A stretch of 35,502 nucleotides of DNA from an uncultured Methylococcaceae bacterium (lineage in GTDB: Bacteria; Pseudomonadota; Gammaproteobacteria; Methylococcales; Methylomonadaceae). Positions within the stretch are counted from its first letter, which is position 1. The number at the start of each line of letters is the position of its first letter. Of the stretch, positions 26,297-33,466 are shown piece by piece. Location: the NCBI GenBank assembly GCA_903945375.1, contig CAJAVP010000013.1:1-35502 (forward strand). The letters are read 5' to 3'. The notes beneath the pieces were generated by a model. It worked only from the letters and a program-made list of their open reading frames with translations, searched no databases and was not told the origin of the DNA. A program made the position numbers and the translations under genes.

Positions 26297-26342
26297 AAAT
26301 TGTGTCATTTAACACACTTTACTGAGTCATATGACACAATTT
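26297..26342. promoter_or_regulatory. Inverted repeat with perfect 12-bp arms
   Basis: AAATTGTGTCAT (26297-26308) and ATGACACAATTT (26331-26342) are perfect arms 22 bases apart. The right arm overlaps a compact palindrome GTCATATGAC (26326-26335) and the left arm is followed by TTAACACA, which pairs with its TGTG. There is no T tract, so an operator (perhaps two sites for a dimeric regulator) is more likely than a terminator. Position between the divergent copper operon and the secreted His-rich protein suggests shared control. Confidence 0.45.
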
Positions 26343-26603
26343 ACTAGAAGGCACTAACACATAAGATTCGTCGCCCTATTGTGATTCCATAAAAAATACG
26401 ACTCAACAACGGCAGTGCTTGCCTAAACTCGATTGTGATCTAACAAAAGGGGAGGGTTATATCTCGATTGCTCTGCTATCAGGACGCAATTCTTAGAGAT
26501 TTCATCAACTAATCGCTATAATTGGCAAGCGTAATTAACTCAATAGCGTCCTCAAGCAAAATCGTTTTTGATATCCTATAATTATTATAAAGAGGGAAAA
26601 CCA

Positions 26604-27014
26604 ATGAAAAATATGACATTACTTATCTTCGCCATTGTCTTAGTCAGTACATCGGCAATCGCAGCAGAACACCATAGTGGTCATGGTGGTGGCAATAGCG
26701 GCGGTGGCGGTACTAGCGGGCATTGTATGAAAGCACATTTAAGTAAATTTCAACCTGCTCACTTGGAAACGGTTGCACCAGAGGCGGAGTTTTCTTTTTT
26801 AGCGTCTAATATTCAAAAACCAGAGCAAGTTTCTGTCACGGTAAAAGGCATTCCAGTTGAACTCAGCAGTGAATTTAAAGACCCCAACTTCGTCGTTAAA
26901 GGTAAACTCCCTAGCAGCTTGGTCAATACTACGGCTAGAGTAAACATTAAAGTCAGTGCAAAAATGTCACACTGTGAAGCCGAGAATGGCTGGCTGTTAA
27001 AAATCACCGAATAA
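26604..27014 (+). CDS. Secreted His/Gly-rich small protein, unknown function
   Basis: The 136-residue product starts at an ATG with an AGAGGG site about eight bases upstream; an in-frame ATG at 26568 would spoil the signal peptide. A signal peptide (1-20, ending AIA) is followed by a flexible, metal-binding-looking tail: AEHHSGHGGG, GGGG and GHC, with His23, His24, His27, His40 and Cys41. A compact beta-rich domain follows (about 42-136: EAEFSFLASNIQKPEQVSVTVKGIPVEL, FVVKGKLP) with Cys124 near the end, which could pair with Cys41. I do not recognise the family. It is divergent from the copper-receptor operon and followed by a hairpin. A role in periplasmic metal binding is inferred. Confidence 0.8.
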   Translation: MKNMTLLIFAIVLVSTSAIAAEHHSGHGGGNSGGGGTSGHCMKAHLSKFQPAHLETVAPEAEFSFLASNIQKPEQVSVTVKGIPVELSSEFKDPNFVVKGKLPSSLVNTTARVNIKVSAKMSHCEAENGWLLKITE

Positions 27015-27033
27015 GCCTGAATTACAGTAGGTG

Positions 27034-27075
27034 CGTAGCGTGGGCAAGGTTGTTTTGCCCACTCTTTAATCTACG
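27034..27075 (+). terminator. Terminator after the His/Gly-rich protein gene
   Basis: GTGGGCAA (27040-27047) and TTGCCCAC (27055-27062) form a perfect 8-bp stem with a seven-base loop, followed by TCTTTAAT. Flanking CGTAG / CTACG may extend it, as in REP-like repeats. Confidence 0.55.
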
Positions 27076-27192
27076 TGACTTTCGACTTAATGAGAAGATG
27101 TTATTAGGAAACTTGCTCCGAATTTAGTGACAACAGCTTAATATTTAAATATTTTTAAACCCATTTGATCTGCAAAACTACTTGAGAGCATC

Positions 27193-27987
27193 ATGTCTGA
27201 CAACAATCCGAGTTTCAATTGTGTTGCCTACTGCCTCGCGCAAGGTTTTGATATTAGCGCATTGGCAAAATTAATTTCCGACTCAACGCTGATTCGAATT
27301 ATCAAAGGCGCGTTACTGATAGAAGACGATCATTCCTGGTCAGTCGTCTTTGCTTATGGTGCTGTGGTGGAATGGAATGTCAGTGTTGAACAGCAAAGCA
27401 AACTGCATCAATTACTGTTGCAACATGCTGAAAATCCACTTAGCACGATTGAAGAAGACCATTTTACATTTGCGCTCAATTGCCCAAGCACTCGCATCGT
27501 CGAAGATCATATCGAAATAGAATCGTCTGATCCCATTTTGTTGTTTGCGCTCTCTCAAGGTATGGCGCAATCCATCAAACTCGCCTCGTTTGAAACCCAC
27601 GCTATCACCACCATCAACAACACCCGTTATATTCCAAAATCCTTGGCTGAAAATGGCGCGATTAAACTGAGTCGCAACAAAATAGCCAAAATTCGCGGGC
27701 AATTGTTTCTGACCAAAAGCGATATTATCTTGAACTATGATTTACTGGATACCCCTGAGTTTTTTTGGGAATATCCTGAATATGAAAAATTTTATACGCT
27801 GGCGGCAAAGTACTTGGAAATCGCGCCTCGAACCGAGGTTATGTCAAAAAAGCTTGAGACCATTCACGAATTATTTGAAATGCTCGCGGATGAACAAAAG
27901 CATCGCCATTCATCCATCTTAGAATGGATTATCATCGTATTAATTACCTTTGAACTAGGCATGAGTATTTTTGGCAAAATATTCTAA
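27193..27987 (+). CDS. RMD1/DUF155-family membrane protein
   Basis: The 264-residue protein matches the RMD1/YagE (DUF155) family, known from yeast Rmd1 and Sif2-like mitochondrial proteins and common in bacteria without a settled function. Signatures are VVFAYGAVVEWNVS (51-64), FALSQGMAQSIKLASFE, IPKSLAENGAIKLSRNKIAKIRGQLFLTKSDI, LLDTPEFFWEYPEYEKFY, KYLEIAPRTEVM, and the HRHSSILEWIIIVLITFEL tail with one C-terminal membrane helix (about 245-262). The bulk faces the cytoplasm. The start has a GAGAG site. It is a single gene, convergent with tex. Confidence 0.92.
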   Translation: MSDNNPSFNCVAYCLAQGFDISALAKLISDSTLIRIIKGALLIEDDHSWSVVFAYGAVVEWNVSVEQQSKLHQLLLQHAENPLSTIEEDHFTFALNCPSTRIVEDHIEIESSDPILLFALSQGMAQSIKLASFETHAITTINNTRYIPKSLAENGAIKLSRNKIAKIRGQLFLTKSDIILNYDLLDTPEFFWEYPEYEKFYTLAAKYLEIAPRTEVMSKKLETIHELFEMLADEQKHRHSSILEWIIIVLITFELGMSIFGKIF

Positions 27988-27994
27988 GCAGGCT

Positions 27995-28050
27995 TCCCCT
28001 AAAATCACTTCAACGCTCCGGCTTCGCGTAGTGAACAGGTATTTAGGGGA
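27995..28050. terminator. Long nested hairpin between convergent genes
   Basis: TCCCCTAAA (27995-28003) and TTTAGGGGA (28042-28050) are perfect 9-bp arms, enclosing TCACT/AGTGA and ACGC/GCGT pairs. It lies between the stops of the RMD1-like gene and tex and could terminate both; its size also suits a small palindromic repeat element. Confidence 0.5.
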
Positions 28051-28078
28051 TGCTCTACCTCAGCATTACAACATTAGG

Positions 28079-30379
28079 TTATTTTTTCAATGCCTTAGCA
28101 AACGCATTGGCAAAAGCCGCATTCACTGGTGGGGCAGACGTTGATTTAGTCTGAGTGACCGCCTTAGCCTTAGTGTCAGACTGGCGTTTGGGTTTTGACT
28201 CCCCTAGCTCAGATTTATCTACATTGGTTTTCATCGATAAGGCAATACGTTTACGCTCAACATCGACTTCTAAAACTTTTACATTGACCATATCACCGGT
28301 TTTAACGGCTTCTCTGGGATCTTTAATAAACGTATCCGATAAATGCGAGATATGAATTAAGCCATCTTGATGGACGCCAATATCGACAAAAGCCCCAAAA
28401 TTAGCCACGTTTGTGACCACACCGGCAAGCTGCATTCCTGGCTCTAAATCGGTAATTTTTTCAATACCGGCTTTAAACTCCACACTTTTAAATTCCGGAC
28501 GAGGATCGCGTCCTGGTTTTTCCAGCTCTTGCAAAATATCCGTAACCGTCGGTAAGCCAAAATGCTCATTCGTAAACTGAGCAGGATTCAGCTTACGCAC
28601 AAAAGCCGCTTGCCCCATCAAATCGCGTATGGATTTACCCGTATTAGCAATAATCGCCTCTACAACCGGATAGGCTTCAGGATGCACTGCCGAAGCATCC
28701 AAGGGATTATCCCCATTCATAATACGTAAAAAGCCCGCAGCTTGTTCATAAGCCTTATCACCCAAACGCGGCACTTTTTTCAAGGCTTTGCGATTGGTAA
28801 AAGAGCCGTGTTCATTGCGATAAGCCACAATATTTTCGCTCACACTGGCCGTTAAACCCGAAACCCTTTTCAACAAAGACACTGAGGCCATATTGACATC
28901 AACGCCCACGGCATTAACGCAATCCTCAACCACTGCATCCAAACCACGCGCCAGTTGGACTTGATTAACATCGTGCTGATATTGCCCAACACCAATAGCC
29001 TTAGGTTCAATTTTAACCAGCTCGGCAAGTGGGTCTTGCAAGCGTCTAGCAATCGACACCGCACCGCGCAGAGACACGTCTAATTCTGGAAATTCTTTAG
29101 CGGCAAATTCCGAGGCGGAATACACCGAAGCACCTGCTTCTGACACGATTACTTTACTAAAACGCAATTCACTGTGTCGTTTTAAAACCTCAGCCACCAA
29201 TTGATCGGTTTCTCGTGATCCCGTGCCATTACCAATACTGACCAAATTCACTTGGAATCGCCCAATCAGCTTGGCCAGTACCGCAATCGACTCATCCCAT
29301 TGTTTGCGAGGCGGATGCGGATAGATCGTCTCAGTCGCCAGTAATTTACCGGTAGGATCGACAATCGCCAGTTTAACGCCGGTGCGAATACCTGGATCGA
29401 GTCCCATTGTGGTTTTTGCGCCCGCCGGCGCGGCAAGCAATAAATCACGTAAATTACTAGAGAAAACGCGGATAGCTTCTCGTTCAGCCGCCTCGCGCAA
29501 GCGTTGTTTTAAATCTAAATCAATGCGTGTAAATAATTTAATTTTCCAAGCAAAACGCGCCGTTTCTGCCAGCCAAGCATCGGCCGGTTTAGTGCCATCT
29601 GTCACGTTAAGTTGCTGAGCAACCCGTTGCGTACAACGCTCATGCCCTTCTTTTTCATCTGTAGCTGGCAATAAACCCAACGCCAATAAATCTTCATTGC
29701 GTCCACGCAATAAGGCTAAAGCACGATGCGAAGGAATTTTGTTTATCGCCTCACTGTACTCGAAATAATCTTTAAATTTCTCTGCTTGCGCTTCTTTACC
29801 AGTTTGTACGGTCGCCTGCAAGATGCCATTTTGCCAAACACGCTCCCGCAGCTCCGCCAACAACTCCGCCTGCTCAGAAAGATTCTCCATGATGATTTGC
29901 CTTGCGCCATCTAAGGCACTCGCACTATCGGCTATACCTTTCTCAACATCCACATAAGTTTGTGCGATTTGCTCAGGCATTAAGCTACGATCGGCTAATA
30001 AGGCCTCAGCTAATGGCCCAAGCCCCGCTTCACGGGCAATTTGTGCTTTAGTGCGTCGCTTGGGTTTATAGGGTAAATATAAATCTTCCAAGAGAGTTTT
30101 GGTTTCGGCAGCACGAATGGCGTACTCTAATTCCGGTGTCAATTTATCTTGCGCTTGAATGCTGTCCAAAATAGTTTTACGTCGCTCGTTAAGCTCGCGT
30201 AAATAACCCAAACGCTCTTCCAGCAAGCGCAATTGGCTATCATCAAGCCCACCAGTGACTTCTTTGCGATAACGGGCAATAAACGGGACTGTCGCACCTT
30301 CGTCCAATAACTGAACAGCGGCGCTGACTTGTTTGATGTGTACAGATAATTCGGTGGCAATACGGTCGATAACGTCCAT
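28079..30379 (-). CDS. tex: Tex: transcription accessory RNA-binding protein
   Basis: The 766-residue cytoplasmic protein is full length for Tex, homologous to eukaryotic Spt6. In order it has the N-terminal helical domain with [18 protein letters not shown], an RNase-H-like YqgF domain (about 325-450: [17 protein letters not shown]), helix-hairpin-helix repeats (about 500-560: [27 protein letters not shown]), and a C-terminal S1 RNA-binding domain (about 648-720: [29 protein letters not shown]). A Lys/Ser/Ala-rich tail follows. It stands alone. Confidence 0.97.
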   Translation of the reverse strand: MDVIDRIATELSVHIKQVSAAVQLLDEGATVPFIARYRKEVTGGLDDSQLRLLEERLGYLRELNERRKTILDSIQAQDKLTPELEYAIRAAETKTLLEDLYLPYKPKRRTKAQIAREAGLGPLAEALLADRSLMPEQIAQTYVDVEKGIADSASALDGARQIIMENLSEQAELLAELRERVWQNGILQATVQTGKEAQAEKFKDYFEYSEAINKIPSHRALALLRGRNEDLLALGLLPATDEKEGHERCTQRVAQQLNVTDGTKPADAWLAETARFAWKIKLFTRIDLDLKQRLREAAEREAIRVFSSNLRDLLLAAPAGAKTTMGLDPGIRTGVKLAIVDPTGKLLATETIYPHPPRKQWDESIAVLAKLIGRFQVNLVSIGNGTGSRETDQLVAEVLKRHSELRFSKVIVSEAGASVYSASEFAAKEFPELDVSLRGAVSIARRLQDPLAELVKIEPKAIGVGQYQHDVNQVQLARGLDAVVEDCVNAVGVDVNMASVSLLKRVSGLTASVSENIVAYRNEHGSFTNRKALKKVPRLGDKAYEQAAGFLRIMNGDNPLDASAVHPEAYPVVEAIIANTGKSIRDLMGQAAFVRKLNPAQFTNEHFGLPTVTDILQELEKPGRDPRPEFKSVEFKAGIEKITDLEPGMQLAGVVTNVANFGAFVDIGVHQDGLIHISHLSDTFIKDPREAVKTGDMVNVKVLEVDVERKRIALSMKTNVDKSELGESKPKRQSDTKAKAVTQTKSTSAPPVNAAFANAFAKALKK

Positions 30380-30453
30380 TTTTTATTTATTTTGATTGGC
30401 TGTGGTAAAAAAGGGAGGCATTGTAACAGCACAAACGTATTTTTCAGGTCATT

Positions 30454-30472
30454 CAGCCCTTCTCATTATGAC
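30454..30472 (+). repeat. Weak copy of the dispersed 19-bp repeat
   Basis: CAGCCCTTCTCATTATGAC resembles the copies at 20819-20837 and 33016-33034. It lies between tex and the DUF1566 gene, where nothing else is seen. Confidence 0.25.
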
Positions 30473-30571
30473 ATTCAACGTAAATGTGGAGAGCAGACTA
30501 TCCGCACGTCATAACTTATTCACGCTATATAAGACAGGCGCGCGCATGGGAGGGTGGTTTTCACATTAAGC

Positions 30572-31150
30572 CTAAAAGGCTCGGATAGCCCGTACATAAC
30601 CCATATAAAATTTGCTGCCAAAATTGCCCTCCACCCCTTTTTTACCAAAACATTGATTCCACGCCAGGTACAAGCCGCCTTCAGTTGAGCTCCAATACCA
30701 GGCATCGGCAAAATTACCTATGTTAGTAAGCTCATTTGAAGCACCATGACCAATCGTTTGGTGCATCAATTGTAATTCATTTTTCGAAGGTAAATACCAA
30801 TCGTTATAATCACCAATTGTCAGATCTTGACAAACGCTGGCTGCATAATAACCTTTGCCGCTCTTTAAGATTATCTTCTTAGTATTACTTAGCCCCATAC
30901 CAAAAGAATCAGCTCGAATTGAAACATAAGTCCCGTTATACCATTGAATTTGATTGCTTTGGTCTTCAGGTGCAGCAATTAAGCCGTGTTTTCCAGTGTG
31001 ATCGACATAAAAAACCAAACCACCTTGGTAATAATCGCCGATTTTTATACTAGCGTTATGGTTCACAGAAAGGTGAGAATTGAAAGGATGAAATATTTTC
31101 GCTTTTATAATGTTAGGGTTAGTAAAATTCAAGTAAGGGTGAATTTTCAT
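30572..31150 (-). CDS. DUF1566 (Lcl C-terminal) domain protein
   Basis: Residues about 37-192 match DUF1566: IGDYYQGGLVFYVD, HGLIAAPEDQS, NGTYVSIRADSFGMGLSNT, AASVCQDL, DYNDWYLPSKNELQLMHQTIG, YWSSTEGG, the AWNQCFG segment and YVRAIRAF at the end. The domain is found in many secreted or surface proteins and in some phage and adhesin contexts; no activity is known. Here it is nearly the whole protein: only about 35 residues precede it, without a signal peptide. The Shine-Dalgarno is weak. It is isolated, next to tex and an IS remnant. Confidence 0.85.
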   Translation of the reverse strand: MKIHPYLNFTNPNIIKAKIFHPFNSHLSVNHNASIKIGDYYQGGLVFYVDHTGKHGLIAAPEDQSNQIQWYNGTYVSIRADSFGMGLSNTKKIILKSGKGYYAASVCQDLTIGDYNDWYLPSKNELQLMHQTIGHGASNELTNIGNFADAWYWSSTEGGLYLAWNQCFGKKGVEGNFGSKFYMGYVRAIRAF

Positions 31151-31589
31151 GATTTTTAACTCACAGAAGCTATTTTTTTTAGACAGTAGAGTAATGCTGG
31201 ATGAACAATACGCTATGTTCTGAATTTTCTTTATGGTTTAAATTGTACCGTAAAAAGTAAAAACATCAGAGATAAATTCTGCAAGTGCAGAAATTTTCAT
31301 AATAGCTGTAGACCTCCATCAACTTAATTCATGAATAGGGATTTCGATTCCCTAGAGCATAAAATACAGCATATGCTGCCAGCTATCGCTAACATGATTT
31401 TTTACTGATAAGAAATTTAAGGCTATAAAATCAACAAGTTAATGTTAGATGACGCATTTTTATTTCGAGGTAATGAGGTAATGACAGAATTCCCATTCTA
31501 TTGGGTAGCCATGAAAACAAGTGTGGAAACTCGACACTAAACAAACGGAGAGTGAGTCTAATCTGTAATTGGTCTTAAAATAGCCGTCT
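31151..31589. other. Gene-poor stretch before the IS1 remnant
   Basis: No convincing gene is seen. It holds a hairpin at 31274-31296 (TCTGCA/TGCAGA, followed by TTTT), a plausible plus-strand promoter (31401-31429) and, after it, very short reading frames at 31473 and 31481-31540 (19 residues). Confidence 0.4.
31401..31429 (+). promoter_or_regulatory. Candidate sigma-70 promoter
   Basis: TTTACT (31401-31406), 17 bases, and TATAAA (31424-31429). It points to the short frames and the IS1 remnant at 31590. Confidence 0.35.
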
Positions 31590-31761
31590 ATGACATTCTA
31601 TCAAGAAATTACCTGCCCGACTTGTGGCAGTAACACTATTATGAAATCGGGGCGTAGCGCGTTGGGAGTTCAACGATACCGCTGCCGGATCTGTGACTAA
31701 AACCATCATCCCCAGCTACCGTTATAAAGCCCTTGAGCCGGGTGTCAAGCCACAACGCTAA
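31590..31761 (+). pseudogene. Remnant of an IS1-family InsA-type transposase
   Basis: From the ATG at 31590 the frame reads MTFYQEITCPTCGSN, TIMKSGRSALGVQRYRCRIC and a stop. This is the zinc-finger N-terminus (CPTC...CRIC) of IS1-family InsA proteins. One base later the frame resumes as KTIIPSYRYKALEPGVK and then stops at 31761, so a frameshift and a deletion have destroyed it. Nothing of InsB or the DDE part remains. Confidence 0.7.
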
Positions 31762-31770
31762 GGTGCAATC

Positions 31771-31809
31771 CGTAGGACGCAATAGACTACGCTATCAATA
31801 CGCCCTACG
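31771..31809. repeat. REP-like palindromic repeat
   Basis: CGTAGG...CCTACG arms with inner ATAG/CTAT form an imperfect hairpin. The GTAGG-CGCAATAG wording resembles intergenic palindromic repeats common in proteobacteria. Confidence 0.4.
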
Positions 31810-31820
31810 CGACTAAAAGC

Positions 31821-31848
31821 TAAGGGAGCGTGTGACACACGCCCCTTA
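31821..31848 (-). terminator. Terminator of the phosphoesterase-like gene
   Basis: TAAGGG-A-GCGTGTG and CACACGC-CCCTTA pair over 13 bp with one bulged base and a two-base centre, 14 bases after the stop of the minus-strand gene at 31862; GCTTTTAG follows on that strand. Confidence 0.6.
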
Positions 31849-31861
31849 ACTCATCACCCAA

Positions 31862-32905
31862 TTAGTTACCAGGAACAATCATTGGCTCGAATGTAAATAC
31901 GTTTGCATTTTTTGAATTAACATTCACTTTAACCCAATGCACATTTGGGCTGCCAAATGTTTCTAAACGAGTAAAGTTTTTAATCATGTCTGCTTGCGTG
32001 TTTAAAGGCTTATCAACTTTATAGAAATGTGTGTCGCCATGTACTAAAACAACTTGACCAGCAAACGCATTTGTTTCCTCAGTTAATGCCGCTATGAAAG
32101 CATCATAACCCTCGTGTGAAGGTAAGCCGTCAACCACTGATGTTCTTTCGTTCACTGATTCAGTTTCTGGCAAATCAAACATAACATCAGCTTGGATCAC
32201 AATCATCAAACCTGGTGATTTACGTTCTTTCGCTAAGGCAAAAGTTTCACGTAAGAAGCTTATATTAGCCGCATCACGCGCTGCATATTCAGCATTTGCA
32301 GCTGCACAATCAGCTTCAGTACGTAAGGTTTTTGAACCTAAACATTCACCGTCGTTGATTTTATTATTGTTACTACCTGGAATGTTTAAGGTTAAAAATG
32401 CAACATTAGCCTTAAACCAACGTGAGTTTTCTGAGTAAAGACCTTTTGCAGGCCCTTGACGATCTAATTTTATTTTGCTTTGACCAAAGCTAAAATTGTC
32501 AGAAAACATCGTTTGGCGTAAATAATCAAGACGCTCTAACGGATTGTAACTACCGTTATTGGTACGATGACAATCAGTCCACTCGTTATCGCCTAACACA
32601 TAGACAGTCGGTGCTTTAACAGCATTGAACAAGGTAGTGGTTGAAGCCCCTAATTCTTCATCAGTACATAATGAGCTACCATCTTTTGTATCGCCATCAA
32701 ATATTGTAAACGCAAGTTTAGCCGCATTCATGCTATCAACTAAACGAGTCATTTTCTCGCCACCTTTCAAGCCATCATTGTTTTTTGCATAAGGCATATC
32801 GCCCCACAAACCAATAGAAAATGATGCCGCTGTTGCCAGCGAAGGAATGGCTAAACTGGCCATTAAGCCTAACGCCGCACAGCTAACTAATTTATTTTTG
32901 TTCAT
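31862..32905 (-). CDS. Secreted metallophosphoesterase-like protein
   Basis: The 347-residue protein has a signal peptide (1-26, ending ATA). The mature part carries the spaced metal-ligand motifs of calcineurin-like phosphoesterases: WGDMPY (34-39), FDGDTKDG (69-76), LGDNEWTDC (104-112) and, near the end, VHGDTHFY (288-295). The GD, GDT, GDNE and GDTH order fits a binuclear metal centre. The substrate is unknown; phosphate esters in the periplasm or outside are likely. Several Cys (80, 112 and two near 190-200) may form disulfides. An AGAGAG site precedes the start. It stands alone. Confidence 0.82.
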   Translation of the reverse strand: MNKNKLVSCAALGLMASLAIPSLATAASFSIGLWGDMPYAKNNDGLKGGEKMTRLVDSMNAAKLAFTIFDGDTKDGSSLCTDEELGASTTTLFNAVKAPTVYVLGDNEWTDCHRTNNGSYNPLERLDYLRQTMFSDNFSFGQSKIKLDRQGPAKGLYSENSRWFKANVAFLTLNIPGSNNNKINDGECLGSKTLRTEADCAAANAEYAARDAANISFLRETFALAKERKSPGLMIVIQADVMFDLPETESVNERTSVVDGLPSHEGYDAFIAALTEETNAFAGQVVLVHGDTHFYKVDKPLNTQADMIKNFTRLETFGSPNVHWVKVNVNSKNANVFTFEPMIVPGN

Positions 32906-33015
32906 TGCTACTCTCTTTTAAAAAATTTAGGTCATTGAGCATCACACTTTACTAAACCTTAATTACATTCTTATGAATAGAGCGCAATAACTTCTAGCTC
33001 CCCTAGGAGTCTGTC

Positions 33016-33034
33016 CAGCAATTCTCATTATGGC
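33016..33034 (+). repeat. Copy of the dispersed 19-bp repeat
   Basis: CAGCAATTCTCATTATGGC, 17 of 19 identical to 20819-20837. Confidence 0.4.
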
Positions 33035-33271
33035 AATCACAGTAAGCGGTAACACACATCCGGCGTATTACGCTATCCCATCCGCGTTGTCGATGTGTTG
33101 CTATCTGTCATACAATCATGTATTTTGCCTTTTTGAATAAGGCCACCCGCTGTATCTGTAACACGGTTTTGTGCAATTGTCCGTGCAGCCAATGACTTTC
33201 ATCGATGACGGTGGAAACCGTCAGCACCCTCTTGGCTCAACTCGAGTAACAGTCAACAACGCCTAGACGTG

Positions 33272-33347
33272 TGGAGTGCAAGCTCCGCCTAAAACGCCTA
33301 CTGTTGGTGCTTGCTCGTATTGACTTGCCGGCAGAGCCTGCACGCCT
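33272..33347. repeat. Small element with imperfect inverted ends
   Basis: TGGAGTGCAAGCTC (33272-33285) and GAGCCTGCACGCCT (33334-33347) are inverted copies at 11 of 14 bases. The ends share GGAGTGCA with the perfect palindrome at 351-375, so they may be one MITE-like family, here degenerate. Confidence 0.35.
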
Positions 33348-33466
33348 TATTTAGGATAGTAACTCCACTCCAATTATATTTTTCTGTTTTTCTCTCGGAC
33401 TCCAACAAAAGCTGACTGAATATTTACTTGTTAAACTCAGCCATACTCATTAATAGATAAACCCTT

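Larger units (their letters stand above)
25971..26603. other. Palindrome-rich intergenic region upstream of the copper-receptor operon
   Basis: No convincing gene is seen. It separates the minus-strand receptor operon from the plus-strand His-rich secreted protein. It holds a possible weak promoter for the operon on the minus strand (TTGCCA at 26018-26013, 16 bases, TACTAC at 25996-25991), an 18-bp perfect palindrome, a 12-bp-arm inverted repeat, and TATAAT hexamers at 26517-26522 and 26577-26582 without good -35 boxes. Confidence 0.5.
32906..33466. other. Gene-free stretch with repeat fragments before hsdM
   Basis: No coding sequence is recognised. It contains a copy of the 19-bp repeat (33016-33034), a GGCGTATTACGC-type imperfect palindrome (about 33054-33105), and a degenerate element with inverted ends (33272-33347). 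Confidence 0.5.

Noticed and set aside
26118-26312. A 64-codon frame in the palindrome-rich region upstream of the copper operon
   Set aside because: No ribosome-binding site, low-complexity Lys/Asn-rich end, and it runs across the 18-bp palindrome and into the inverted repeat; looks like a chance frame.
33040-33260. Possible transposase remnant or CRISPR-like region left of hsdM
   Set aside because: No regular repeat spacing and no readable transposase motif in any frame; only isolated palindromes.
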